Source of the DNA: a virus
Length of the DNA stretch: 64,000 nt
IMG/VR virus record: IMGVR_UViG_3300033149_001257
Span: 46,458-110,457 of that record
Strand: one strand, 5' to 3'
Both the position numbers and the translations under genes were made by a program. Positions 34,587-42,431 of the stretch are shown here, piece after piece. The number at the start of each line of letters is the position of its first letter. Position 1 is the stretch's first letter. The notes below the pieces were generated by a model, which was not told the DNA's origin, ran no database searches, and saw only the letters and a list, made by a program, of their open reading frames with translations.

Positions 34587-36374
34587 TTAAAATATAGTAT
34601 CTGCGATTCCACCGCTCATTACATCATCACCATCATCAGCGCCACCGTCGTCTGTTACCATGCAGGTCTTTTTAATTTCGCTGTCTACTTCGTCTTTAGC
34701 CAACAAGGTTTCATATACATCTATGGCAAATAAAGCATAAACAAAGCTCATGAAAGCATCGGTCTTGCCGTGTTGTTTAATATACTTGAATACCCCATTT
34801 TTAGTCTTCATTGGTAATCCACTTGCGTCCTTGGCTCTGCCTATATTGCCGGACTCCGCCTTTATGTCTTTAATCACGGACATTACCGCGGACTTGCCTG
34901 TTATGTCATATGCTCGTAAAGGAACAGACTGTCCATTCACTATTGTGAATTCTTCGTATTCTGATGGCAGCTTTATTCTCTCTTTTTCCATTCTTGCCTT
35001 GGCTATTGTGTGGATTTTGTCTACCAGGACATCATCCCCGAGCATTTTACCATAGGCCCTTTTTACTGTTTCGTTCCGGCTAACCCACAATAAGCAGTGG
35101 TGCCCCTCTTTATCCTCGTCATCCACTCTCAGCATGGGCGTTACTTCCTTTTCTATACCATTTACTGTTATTTTCTCAAGTTCAAGGCGCTCTGCTACCC
35201 AGTGTCCACCGCCCCCTGGGTCCATGGCGAGATATATGAAATTAAATGCCTTATCTGCCGTATGTATAATATCTGCCATTTCGTCCTCAGATATACCCCT
35301 CACCTTTATGGCATGTACCACGCAATCCTCTTTTGAGTTGGTTTTGTGGTATTTTATGACTGTTAATGTGAAGAAATCGCCTTTATTGTCATATCCTTTT
35401 GCTACATCGCATCCCCCGAAATACCTGTCTTTTTTGCTGCCTTTCAGCTCTATCTTTAAATATGGTACAAATAGTGGGAAAAACAGGGTTGATGGATATA
35501 CCTCGCTACCGCCCTCTACCCATTTGCCAAGCCATTCCATATCAAAAGAATCTTTGTCCATTATCTCTTTATCCATGGCTAATTGCGTTTGGTCTATTGT
35601 CCATAGGAATTCTTTTGAAACATGAGTATAATTTCTATTAAAATGGACTACAGACAACTCTCCCTTTTTTTCTTCCCTGTCAAACCATTCCACGCGCTTA
35701 TATGCGGCATTTAACTTGTAATTTGCCGAGGATTCATATATAATCTGGTTATCATAGACCATGTCCCCTGTTTTCTCAAACATAGGGCTCTTAACCTCTG
35801 TTACTATAGGGCCTATTACGTCCGTGAGTATCTTCTGGTCCGGGAAGAATGTCCATTCGTTCACTATGGCACCATTCCATCTCTGACTACGGAGCCGGAG
35901 GCCCTTCCCCCGGAGAATATATGGGGGTATCACGACGAATTCAGAGTTATTTGTGTACTTAATTGAGTGAATATCCGGACCATGGAACGGTTTAGCCTCA
36001 CTATTTGACGTTTTTCCCCTTATTTCTGCCTGATATACGGGGCATTTCTCAAACCACCTATCAACATATTTTACGAATATATCCTTAGCGCCACCGAATG
36101 TGTGTGAAATAAAGCCCCATTTCTGATTATCTATCAATATACACTTCATGTGTGCAATTAAGTAGTAAATAAAGGTTTTTGCGTTATCTCTACCGGAATC
36201 GTCCAGGACAAAGTGGGTTTTCCATGCGGCCTCAAATCGTTCTTTCTGATGCGGAGCGAATCCCTTCCCATACAGGGGGTCAAATATCGTCTGTGCGGCA
36301 TATATTGGGTCCTGTAGCATTTGCAGCTTAACCTCTGCCGTTAATATTGGCTTTGTGTTATTTCCACGAATCAT
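34587..36374 (-). CDS. terL: Terminase large subunit
   Basis: 595 residues from ATG 36374, the start with an AAAGGAC box; a start at 36410 has none. The N-terminal ATPase half holds the fold (SHTFGGAKDIFVKYVDRWF) and an Asp-rich nuclease half follows: GGCDVAKGYDNKGDFF and YLAMDPGGGG are typical of the RNase H-like domain metal sites. It cuts and packages DNA through the portal. A classical Walker A P-loop is not obvious and the motor motif may be atypical (DSGRDNAKTF near residue 58). Confidence 0.85.
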   Translation of the reverse strand: MIRGNNTKPILTAEVKLQMLQDPIYAAQTIFDPLYGKGFAPHQKERFEAAWKTHFVLDDSGRDNAKTFIYYLIAHMKCILIDNQKWGFISHTFGGAKDIFVKYVDRWFEKCPVYQAEIRGKTSNSEAKPFHGPDIHSIKYTNNSEFVVIPPYILRGKGLRLRSQRWNGAIVNEWTFFPDQKILTDVIGPIVTEVKSPMFEKTGDMVYDNQIIYESSANYKLNAAYKRVEWFDREEKKGELSVVHFNRNYTHVSKEFLWTIDQTQLAMDKEIMDKDSFDMEWLGKWVEGGSEVYPSTLFFPLFVPYLKIELKGSKKDRYFGGCDVAKGYDNKGDFFTLTVIKYHKTNSKEDCVVHAIKVRGISEDEMADIIHTADKAFNFIYLAMDPGGGGHWVAERLELEKITVNGIEKEVTPMLRVDDEDKEGHHCLLWVSRNETVKRAYGKMLGDDVLVDKIHTIAKARMEKERIKLPSEYEEFTIVNGQSVPLRAYDITGKSAVMSVIKDIKAESGNIGRAKDASGLPMKTKNGVFKYIKQHGKTDAFMSFVYALFAIDVYETLLAKDEVDSEIKKTCMVTDDGGADDGDDVMSGGIADTIF

Positions 36375-37077
36375 ATTTATTGTCCTTTTTGTATTTATTT
36401 GATATGTCATCGAGTTGCTTTTTGCGTGCCGCCTCTTCTCTATCCCTCAGAGACCCCTCACCCCCTAATTTTCCACCCTTCTTACCTATCAATCCCATGT
36501 CAATTTTTATCTGCCGTCTCTCTCTTTCGGCCTCCTTGATTAGAGAATTCCACCCCTTCGCCTGTTCCACATTGGACGCATTGTTCATCTTTCGGGTCAT
36601 TCTCCACACTATCAAATCCTTGTCTATTATTGACCGAATTGCCTCTCTGTGAAGAAAATTGCCCATGTCAACCCCCGGCATTTTACTATAATCTGATATT
36701 TTTTCCAGAACTATTGCCATTTCGTGGGGATTATATTCATAACCACTAAATAATTCAGAACGAACCGGCTTCATGCACGCATCCATCTGCGCCTTAAATG
36801 TTTCAGCATCCTCACTTACTTTTATATTGGACCTGATTAATATGACATTGTTGATAAATGCCAACGGCCCCTTGGATACTTGCATACCATACTGCCATTC
36901 ATCGTCCCCTGTCCATGTTCCGGCAGCCTTCCCCTCCTCTTTCTTTTTTATCCACTTCTCACGATTGTTAATCATGTATTCTTTGGCTCGTTTCACATCC
37001 TCGTCGGTACATGGTATCATACAGATGTCATGCTCATATAAGCGCTTACGTTTGGATATTTCTTTTTCCTCATCCAT
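36358..37077 (-). CDS. terS: Terminase small subunit candidate
   Basis: 239 residues, overlapping terL by 17 bases. A highly charged helical protein (residues 1-60 and 165-239) with a central domain, e.g. PGVDMGNFLHREAIRSI. It lies directly upstream of terL in the usual place of the DNA-recognition subunit. No clear helix-turn-helix signature could be confirmed by eye. Confidence 0.6.
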   Translation of the reverse strand: MDEEKEISKRKRLYEHDICMIPCTDEDVKRAKEYMINNREKWIKKKEEGKAAGTWTGDDEWQYGMQVSKGPLAFINNVILIRSNIKVSEDAETFKAQMDACMKPVRSELFSGYEYNPHEMAIVLEKISDYSKMPGVDMGNFLHREAIRSIIDKDLIVWRMTRKMNNASNVEQAKGWNSLIKEAERERRQIKIDMGLIGKKGGKLGGEGSLRDREEAARKKQLDDISNKYKKDNKYDSWK

Positions 37078-37258
37078 TTGCCTTCTCCTTGAAAATGATT
37101 TCTCCCGCGAACTTAATTGATTTGATTTTGCCCTTGGCTATTTGAGTTGTAATCACTATATATGGGAACAATTCCCTAATGAGATTTTCTACCTTTTTCT
37201 TCTCATCTTCGGTTTTTCCCATGGTATCTTCCAGTATTTCAGGTTTAATCGCTTCCAT
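37070..37258 (-). CDS. First gene of the late operon, small and charged
   Basis: 62 residues, overlapping the terS candidate by 8 bases. Lys/Glu-rich with a short helix (KTEDEKKKVENLIRELF). It is the first ORF after the late promoter at 37302-37330. Could be a regulatory or packaging accessory peptide; function unknown. Confidence 0.5.
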   Translation of the reverse strand: MEAIKPEILEDTMGKTEDEKKKVENLIRELFPYIVITTQIAKGKIKSIKFAGEIIFKEKANG

Positions 37259-37301
37259 TTATATCACGCTTACCTTTTTTTAACTAATATTTACACCTCA
37301 T

Positions 37302-37330
37302 ATTTTACCATAACCTCAAACAAAAGTCAA
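37302..37330 (-). promoter_or_regulatory. Late promoter (minus strand)
   Basis: TTGACT (37325-37330), 17-base spacer, TAAAAT (37302-37307), with TGG just before the -10 (extended -10). It stands 43 bases upstream of the first late gene and back to back with the right-arm promoter at 37423. Confidence 0.75.
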
Positions 37331-37422
37331 CAATTTTGGAATATTTCTCCCCTCTTTTTTTTCAGGCCAATTTAATATTATTTGCCAAATATTAAAATAC
37401 CGACGAGGATTGAATTATTTAC

Positions 37423-37451
37423 TTGACAAGATATTATGGATATGGTATACT
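37423..37451 (+). promoter_or_regulatory. Right-arm (early) promoter
   Basis: TTGACA (37423-37428), 17-base spacer, TATACT (37446-37451), TGG extended -10. Drives the whole right-arm operon. Diverges from the late promoter ~93 bases away. Confidence 0.8.
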
Positions 37452-37478
37452 CCTTTTGAAACGAAAGGAATGTGTGAA

Positions 37479-37628
37479 ATGGGAATAAGGCATCGGAGAA
37501 ATCATTTAATTAATTTTTGTTTTATGTGGGGTGTGGACACTTCCCTCGGTACTAAGGCTTTGCCTGAACCCGGCTCCGATGAGTCTGCACCCCGCTTTTT
37601 ATGGGGTAAGAAAGAGAGGATTGTATAA
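37479..37628 (+). CDS. Leader peptide, 49 residues
   Basis: First ORF of the right arm: ATG 37479, AAAGGA 9 bases before. Its TAA stop overlaps the ATG of the next gene (TAATG), which argues for real translation. The sequence is basic at the start and Pro/Gly-rich in the middle (GTKALPEPGSDESAP). It runs through the leader structures at 37491-37593, so its translation could control them. Otherwise unknown. Confidence 0.5.
   Translation: MGIRHRRNHLINFCFMWGVDTSLGTKALPEPGSDESAPRFLWGKKERIV
37491..37600 (+). promoter_or_regulatory. Structured early leader, candidate attenuator
   Basis: Two stems cross: CATCGGAG (37491-37498) pairs with CTCCGATG (37574-37581), and GGGGTG (37528-37533) pairs with CACCCC (37588-37593). 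The second is followed by GC and five T, resembling a weak terminator. The stems are nested as a pseudoknot, so forming one may affect the other. Confidence 0.45.
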
Positions 37629-37903
37629 TGAGAATTGAGTGGTCACTGAATGGGGAATCCTATGTTTCCGAGGGAACCATGGATGAGTGTATGAAAATGA
37701 TTAGTCGGTTCACTTTGAAGATTTGTGAAGAGTGTGATGCATCTTCTGCCATAGATGATTTGAATGAAATTAAGGTAAACTTCAAAGCCTTCTGTCGTGG
37801 TGATATTGATGGCATTGAATTTGCAGATGCAATTTCAGATATATTTGAAAGAATTGAAAGGTGCACCAAGTGTAAGCATACGACGAAGGGAGGGATTGTA
37901 TAA
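37628..37903 (+). CDS. Small early protein, 'EGTM' paralog family member 1
   Basis: 91 residues. Begins MRIEWSLNGESYVSEGTMDECMKMI, an N-terminal pattern shared with the products at 37903 and 45622. The C-terminus has a CxxC (RCTKCKHTTKGG). Probably a small globular regulatory protein made early. Overlaps its neighbours at both ends (TAATG). Confidence 0.55.
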   Translation: MRIEWSLNGESYVSEGTMDECMKMISRFTLKICEECDASSAIDDLNEIKVNFKAFCRGDIDGIEFADAISDIFERIERCTKCKHTTKGGIV

Positions 37904-38166
37904 TGAAAATTGAATTATCCCGGGATGGAATATTGTTCGCTATTGAGGGAAATAAAGCAGAGTGTATGGAAATGCTCAATGTCGCCATGGAGGATATATT
38001 CAAGGATAAAGGTGTCCTATCTTCCAAGGCGGATAAGTTTAATAAAATAAAAAGGGCTGCTATACTTCACCACTTTGGATTAACCTCACGGTCCAAACTT
38101 ATGGATGTTGTTGAGGGGGTGATGTTCCCATCGGACTCTGTGTGGGTTGGTGGTGAGGAACATTAG
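37903..38166 (+). CDS. Small early protein, 'EGTM' paralog family member 2
   Basis: 87 residues; starts MKIELSRDGILFAIEGNKAECMEM, matching the other two family members in spacing of E, G and C. Basic second half (KFNKIKRAAILHHFG). Stop-start overlap with the preceding paralog suggests a tandem duplication. Function unknown. Confidence 0.55.
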   Translation: MKIELSRDGILFAIEGNKAECMEMLNVAMEDIFKDKGVLSSKADKFNKIKRAAILHHFGLTSRSKLMDVVEGVMFPSDSVWVGGEEH

Positions 38167-38168
38167 GC

Positions 38169-38264
38169 ATGTGGCACAAGAGGGGCGGTAGAGTTAATCG
38201 TGTTTCTCCGGACGGCTCGCTAATTAGTATATCCAGCGCTCTAACGAAGAAACTCCTGCCCTAA
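38169..38264 (+). CDS. Small basic peptide
   Basis: 31 codons, with a GAGGA box ~9 bases before the ATG. Sequence MWHKRGGRVNRVSPDGSL then a hydrophobic-basic tail. Short but well spaced between two confident genes. Unknown. Confidence 0.4.
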   Translation: MWHKRGGRVNRVSPDGSLISISSALTKKLLP

Positions 38265-38282
38265 AAAAAGGAGAATGGCAAT

Positions 38283-38657
38283 ATGAAAAAGAAAAGAAAG
38301 CTGAATCGTAAAACTTATTATTTCTATGATGAACCTATCGGGGTCGCACTATGTTTCGGGGCTTTTAAGTATATCTTGACATGGTTTCTTTCCCGACATC
38401 CAAAGAAGTTGGTGAAGTGCGTGGACATTCCAATGAGTTTTATTTTTGCTTGGTTAGAAAGAACCCATGATGATGCTGTCGCTAAAGACTTGAATGGGAA
38501 ATGTGAGGGCTTGAAAGGGTGTAACCCCTCGCGTGAGGCAAGAAGGCTCTTGGAGCATTATATAAATAAGTTGGACTTATTAGAAAAGCTGAAAATGGAG
38601 CATGAGAAACTGGTGTACTCACAGCAAAGGTTGTGTAATATGGAAAAATTTGATTAG
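38283..38657 (+). CDS. Basic early protein, unknown
   Basis: 124 residues, AAAGGAG box. A basic start, one possible membrane-near segment (GVALCFGAFKYILTWFLS) and a basic charged C-terminal helix ending QQRLCNMEKFD. No motif recognised; could bind membrane or nucleic acid. Confidence 0.5.
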   Translation: MKKKRKLNRKTYYFYDEPIGVALCFGAFKYILTWFLSRHPKKLVKCVDIPMSFIFAWLERTHDDAVAKDLNGKCEGLKGCNPSREARRLLEHYINKLDLLEKLKMEHEKLVYSQQRLCNMEKFD

Positions 38658-38684
38658 GCAAGTAATTAAAAGGAGGATACGGCA

Positions 38685-38792
38685 ATGGCAGACAAAGTTA
38701 AGGTTCCAGAAAACTGGGATAAAATATGGAGAGATACTTACCTCTCTCAGGTTGCAGATAAAAAGAGGTTGGCTATAGCAAGTAATAAATAG
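38685..38792 (+). CDS. Very small early protein
   Basis: 35 codons with AGGAGG 8 bases before the start: MADKVKVPENWDKIWRDTYL, then a basic end. Typical of tiny phage host-modulating proteins. Confidence 0.45.
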   Translation: MADKVKVPENWDKIWRDTYLSQVADKKRLAIASNK

Positions 38793-38803
38793 GGGATATG
38801 GAA

Positions 38804-39118
38804 ATGACAAAAAAACAATGCACTAAATGTAAGGAGTGGAAAGAAGTAAATACCGATAATTTTTATAAGGATAAGTCCATGAAGGATGGATTTCGAGGGC
38901 AGTGTAAGAAGTGTAATATGGCATATGCGATGGTCTACCGTAAAGAAAATAAAGAGAAGATTGCGGCGGCATGTAAGAAATGGCAAGAAAAAAATAAAGA
39001 TAGGTGTATTGAGTGTGGAAAACTCATCAGTCCAACAGCTATGAGATGTAAACCCCGCCTTGGTATACTCACTAGCGACAAATGTAAAGAAAAGAAAGAT
39101 GCGCGTTGGTATGAATAG
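38804..39118 (+). CDS. Zinc-binding HNH-like small protein
   Basis: 104 residues from ATG 38804 (AGGGGA 7 bases before). Cys pairs CTKCKEWK (near 6), CKKCNMAY (near 35) and CIECGKL form two zinc clusters of the type in phage HNH-like and recombination proteins, but the HNH His-Asn-His set is not complete. It may be a DNA-binding or degenerate nuclease domain. Confidence 0.55.
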   Translation: MTKKQCTKCKEWKEVNTDNFYKDKSMKDGFRGQCKKCNMAYAMVYRKENKEKIAAACKKWQEKNKDRCIECGKLISPTAMRCKPRLGILTSDKCKEKKDARWYE

Positions 39119-39189
39119 AATAAAAGATGGTGAGGTGGCTAGAAAAAAAGAAGGAATTAACAAAAATATAAAATAAAAAGGAGATAAAA

Positions 39190-40293
39190 ATGAATCTGAA
39201 AATTGACAAACAGTTGTATGATTTGGTCCCACTTTTGACCGATGAGGAATATGCTGGTTTGGAGCAGAACTGTATCAAGAATGGCATAAGAGATTCTATT
39301 GTTATTTGGAAAGAAACAAAAGAGCCTGTTTATACGGTTATTGATGGCCATAATCGATATAAAATTGCTCAAAAGAATAAGTTGAAGTATGATACGGTTA
39401 TGGTTAATTTTGAATCAAAAGATGAGGCCAAGATATGGATTATTAATAATTGCTTAGATAGGCGCAATTTGAATGATGCTCAAAGAATTATGTTGGCTTT
39501 GAAAATGGATGATATTATAAAAGCAAAAGCAAAAACACAGCAAATTAGAAAACCCAAATCTGTTCCGACAATGTTGTCGGAACAAAAGCCAATAGAAACA
39601 AGGAGGGAAGTTGCAAAGATTGCTGGCACTGGACGGCTTGCGGTTGATAAAATGAGAACTATTTTGGATAAGGGTACTCCGGAGCAGAAAGAAAAAGTAT
39701 TGAGTGGGAAAAGCACAATTAGCGCAGTATCTCGCGACATAAAGAGGGTTGAAAAAAAAGAAGAAATTAAGCGTATCCCGCCATCAAAGCTCGAGGGTAA
39801 GTATAATGTTCTACTGGCAGATCCACCATGGCAATATGATATTACAAATACTGCCATTAGGGGTAATGCTGATGACCAATACCCCACAATGGATATAGAA
39901 AAAATAAAAGAGTTGCCTATTGAAAACATTACCCTTGATAATGCTGTCTTGTTTTTATGGACGACGTCCTCAATGATAAGAAAAGCATTTGATGTAATTG
40001 AGGCGTGGGGATTTGAGTTTAAGACTTCCATGGTGTGGGTTAAGGACCGTATAGGAACAGGTTTTTATGTGCGAAGTAAGCATGAGATATTATTAATAGG
40101 TGTTAAGGGAAGTTTTACCCCAATGACCACAAAGTTACCAGATAGCGCAATAATGGCAAAAAAGGAAAAGCATAGTAAAAAACCCGAAATATTTTATGAT
40201 ATAATAGAAAAAATGTATGCTGGACAAAAATACATAGAGTTGTTTGCCAGGAATGAGAGAGATGGTTGGGATTCGTGGGGAGAGGAAATATAA
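39190..40293 (+). CDS. ParB-like / MT-A70 adenine methyltransferase fusion
   Basis: 367 residues, AAAGGAG box. Residues ~1-110 are a ParB/sulfiredoxin-type domain (VIDGHNRYKIA at 50-60, LDRRNLNDAQR). Residues 205-360 are an MT-A70 domain with the catalytic DPPW at 211-214, GYWSSALP-like region replaced by ADDQYPTMDIEKI, and the C-terminal KPEIFYDIIEKM. It methylates N6 of adenine in DNA or RNA. The ParB-like half may guide it to specific sites. Its stop is directly followed by the ATG of a nuclease-like gene. Confidence 0.85.
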   Translation: MNLKIDKQLYDLVPLLTDEEYAGLEQNCIKNGIRDSIVIWKETKEPVYTVIDGHNRYKIAQKNKLKYDTVMVNFESKDEAKIWIINNCLDRRNLNDAQRIMLALKMDDIIKAKAKTQQIRKPKSVPTMLSEQKPIETRREVAKIAGTGRLAVDKMRTILDKGTPEQKEKVLSGKSTISAVSRDIKRVEKKEEIKRIPPSKLEGKYNVLLADPPWQYDITNTAIRGNADDQYPTMDIEKIKELPIENITLDNAVLFLWTTSSMIRKAFDVIEAWGFEFKTSMVWVKDRIGTGFYVRSKHEILLIGVKGSFTPMTTKLPDSAIMAKKEKHSKKPEIFYDIIEKMYAGQKYIELFARNERDGWDSWGEEI

Positions 40294-40800
40294 ATGTCAT
40301 TTAGTGAAGATTTAGATTTGGAATATAAATTTTATGATAAATATTTCAGAAAATACCTGAGCGATAAGGGGTATGGTGAAATATATATCTGGTGGGATGA
40401 TAAAAATATAATTCATCAAGAATTGCAGAAAAAAAAAGATATTGATGTTGTGATAGAAAATAGAGCTGAGAAAAAAAATATTTCATTGTCATTGAAAGTT
40501 GTGCGACATATTTATGAACAAATATTCTTTGAGACGGTAAGTAATATCGGCAAGAAAACCCCGGGGTGGGGATATTATTCACAAGCAGATTGGATTGTTT
40601 ATGCCATGGGTGATTATAGAAATGGATTTCCTTCGCATTTTAAAATTCATAAATTCAAAAAAGACGATGTTTTGAAATTGAATATTAATAATTATCCAAT
40701 TGGTTATGGTAAAACTTATGATAGTGCCGGTAATTTGCTTTATAGAACCGAGGGTAGACTTATACCGCTAAGTGATTTTGATAATGAATTGATAAAATAA
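40294..40800 (+). CDS. Candidate PD-(D/E)XK nuclease beside the MT-A70 gene
   Basis: 168 residues, ATG immediately after the methyltransferase stop (TAA ATG). A nuclease-type core is suggested by ELQKKKDIDVVI (D51) and the following strand ISLSLKV with K68, though the canonical Glu of ExK is replaced. A later block SQADWIVYAMGD resembles small restriction-like phage proteins. The tight pairing with a methylase suggests a restriction-modification or anti-host function, but catalysis is not certain. Confidence 0.5.
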   Translation: MSFSEDLDLEYKFYDKYFRKYLSDKGYGEIYIWWDDKNIIHQELQKKKDIDVVIENRAEKKNISLSLKVVRHIYEQIFFETVSNIGKKTPGWGYYSQADWIVYAMGDYRNGFPSHFKIHKFKKDDVLKLNINNYPIGYGKTYDSAGNLLYRTEGRLIPLSDFDNELIK

Positions 40801-40813
40801 AAGGAGAATTATA

Positions 40814-41236
40814 ATGTGGAGATACATTAAAATATTGCTTGAACTGGAACTTGCGCGTCTTACCGGCGTGGTTTATGGAAAAGAGGAAAAGGAGAGGATT
40901 GTCGGTATGTTAAAGGGTGCTATAAAAGAGTGTATCGCCAAAGATGATGAACTGGGAACATTATTGGATAGGGTTGATAAAATTGATTGTGGGGAATGTG
41001 ATAATAAAATAATAACCGGGGACTGTGGGCATATGGTATATGCCAATACGAAACCCGTTTCTATTGCAGATTATGATGAGCCTGGTAATCGTTGCGTTTC
41101 ACGTAAGATGCTGTGTCCCGATTGTTGTTTGGTAGAGGATAGGGCAGGTATGGTGTTGGAAGGTAAGGTAGCAGAAACCAATTGGATTAAATTTGGTGTT
41201 CCTTGTGGTATGCCTGATGACGAACCTGACCTTTGA
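40814..41236 (+). CDS. Cysteine-rich early protein
   Basis: 140 residues, AAAAGGAG box. First half helical; then clusters CGECDNKIITGDCGH and CPDCCLV point to a bound zinc. Contains DEPGNRC before the second cluster. No family recognised. Confidence 0.5.
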   Translation: MWRYIKILLELELARLTGVVYGKEEKERIVGMLKGAIKECIAKDDELGTLLDRVDKIDCGECDNKIITGDCGHMVYANTKPVSIADYDEPGNRCVSRKMLCPDCCLVEDRAGMVLEGKVAETNWIKFGVPCGMPDDEPDL

Positions 41237-41269
41237 CGAATGGTATGAAATATTAGAAAAGAGGGGTAT

Positions 41270-41413
41270 GTGAAAAAGAAAAATAAAGAAAAGAAGAGTG
41301 TTAAGAAAAAAGCCGGTAAGGGATATTATTCAGAAACATATTCCATAGGAGTACCTGTGTTGAGAAAATACCCTCGTGGTATATCAAACAAAACTAAAAA
41401 AGGGAGGAGTTGA
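41270..41413 (+). CDS. Small lysine-rich protein (GTG start)
   Basis: 47 codons from GTG 41270 with GAGGGG 4-5 bases before. Very basic (KKKNKEKKSVKKKAGKG), TGA directly followed by the next ATG. Possibly nucleic acid binding. Confidence 0.45.
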   Translation: MKKKNKEKKSVKKKAGKGYYSETYSIGVPVLRKYPRGISNKTKKGRS

Positions 41414-41872
41414 ATGTTAAAATTAACGAGTAATAAGCAGGTGAAGAGGTTGGTTGAGAATGGAGGTGGAGTGTTGAGGGTTGATGGTGATATTATGATT
41501 TGCGTTGATGACCTTATTGTTCCGGGTGATATTGAATGTGTGAATATTTACAGTTGGGAATCTAGGAAAAGTATCAGCGCAGAAAATATTACAGCGCGGG
41601 AGATTGTGGTGGGTAATATTACAGCAGGCGACATTGATGCCACGGACATTGTGGCGCTGAGTATTCTTGCGAGAAGTATTGACGCGATAGGGATTATCGC
41701 AACCGATATTAGATCGGGTGATATTCGTTATAGGGGTGGATGTTTTGTCACTGGTAATATTAAATGTGGGTCAATTACTGGTCGCACAAAAAAATGTAGA
41801 CATTTCTGTGTGAAAGGTAAAGTTAAAATAACCAGAAATTGGTATGTGTTGGGAATGGGAGGAACTAAATGA
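41414..41872 (+). CDS. Beta-helix repeat protein
   Basis: 152 residues. Central ~70 residues repeat a short strand-turn unit: ISAENITAREIVVGNITAGD, then DATDIVALSILARSIDAIGI and on. Such right-handed beta-helix or bactofilin-like stacks are common in polymer and phage proteins, and may act as a scaffold or DNA mimic. The C-terminus is basic. Overlaps the next gene as ATGA. Confidence 0.55.
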   Translation: MLKLTSNKQVKRLVENGGGVLRVDGDIMICVDDLIVPGDIECVNIYSWESRKSISAENITAREIVVGNITAGDIDATDIVALSILARSIDAIGIIATDIRSGDIRYRGGCFVTGNIKCGSITGRTKKCRHFCVKGKVKITRNWYVLGMGGTK

Positions 41873-42156
41873 GTTATGAGGGATACTCACAATACTGGTG
41901 CAAGAATGGTCATTATTGGGAGCACGACTGCATGGAAAGAGATGATGTGTGTAATCACTGTGGAGAAAAAGCAGTATTTGAGAATTCAGTAGACCAAACG
42001 AATGGTTCCTGCGACGAGAATGGCAAAAGAATTGATGGGCATATAGACCCGGTATTAGACAAGGAAGTCGCAGAAGTTTGCGATAAGTGTGGGTACAAAA
42101 AAATACTGGAACGAAGGTATCTTATCCCGAGAAAAAGGAGAAATCTAAATGAGTAA
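41869..42156 (+). CDS. Zinc ribbon protein, paralog of the 53958 product
   Basis: 95 residues. Starts YSQYWCKNGHYWEHDC with CNHCGEK soon after, and ends CDKCGYKKILERRYLIPRK: three Cys-pair knuckles, likely zinc binding. The gene at 53958 encodes the same layout (QHWCKNGHYWECDC ... CNKCGHKK), so the pair are paralogs. Perhaps a small DNA/RNA-binding adaptor. Confidence 0.6.
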   Translation: MSYEGYSQYWCKNGHYWEHDCMERDDVCNHCGEKAVFENSVDQTNGSCDENGKRIDGHIDPVLDKEVAEVCDKCGYKKILERRYLIPRKRRNLNE

Positions 42157-42412
42157 TAAGTTAATCGCTGAGGGTTTTGGGATTATGAGGACGGTGTTAC
42201 GCGGTGGCCTTAAAAAAGAGAGGAAAATCCTGCTGTTGGCAAAGTTGGAAAAGGTAATAGATGAATTAGAGAACGAACCAGAAAACATTGAATTGGAGGT
42301 AAAATCTAAAGTGGATGCCGTAGGAAAGGTTGTTGTTGGTAGCAAGAGAATCGAGAAAAGAAACGGACGTATTATTTCTCACGATAAGGGCGGTTCAGAA
42401 ATCATTGGTTGA
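42149..42412 (+). CDS. Small basic protein, unknown
   Basis: 87 residues, AAGGAG box, overlaps the previous gene by 8 bases. Basic helical N-terminal half and a short C-terminal strand; no motif. Lies immediately before the initiator gene. Confidence 0.5.
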   Translation: MSNKLIAEGFGIMRTVLRGGLKKERKILLLAKLEKVIDELENEPENIELEVKSKVDAVGKVVVGSKRIEKRNGRIISHDKGGSEIIG

Positions 42413-42431
42413 AAAATAAAAGGAGATTATT

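Noticed and set aside
36374-36410. Terminase large subunit start at 36410
   Set aside because: No ribosome binding site there, and it would lengthen the overlap with the upstream gene; AAAGGAC fits the ATG at 36374.
37525-37600. Leader palindrome read as a third transposon right-end remnant
   Set aside because: Only an imperfect ~19-base likeness to the tnpB end and no CTCTCC/GGAGATTCTC hairpin; kept as a leader structure instead.
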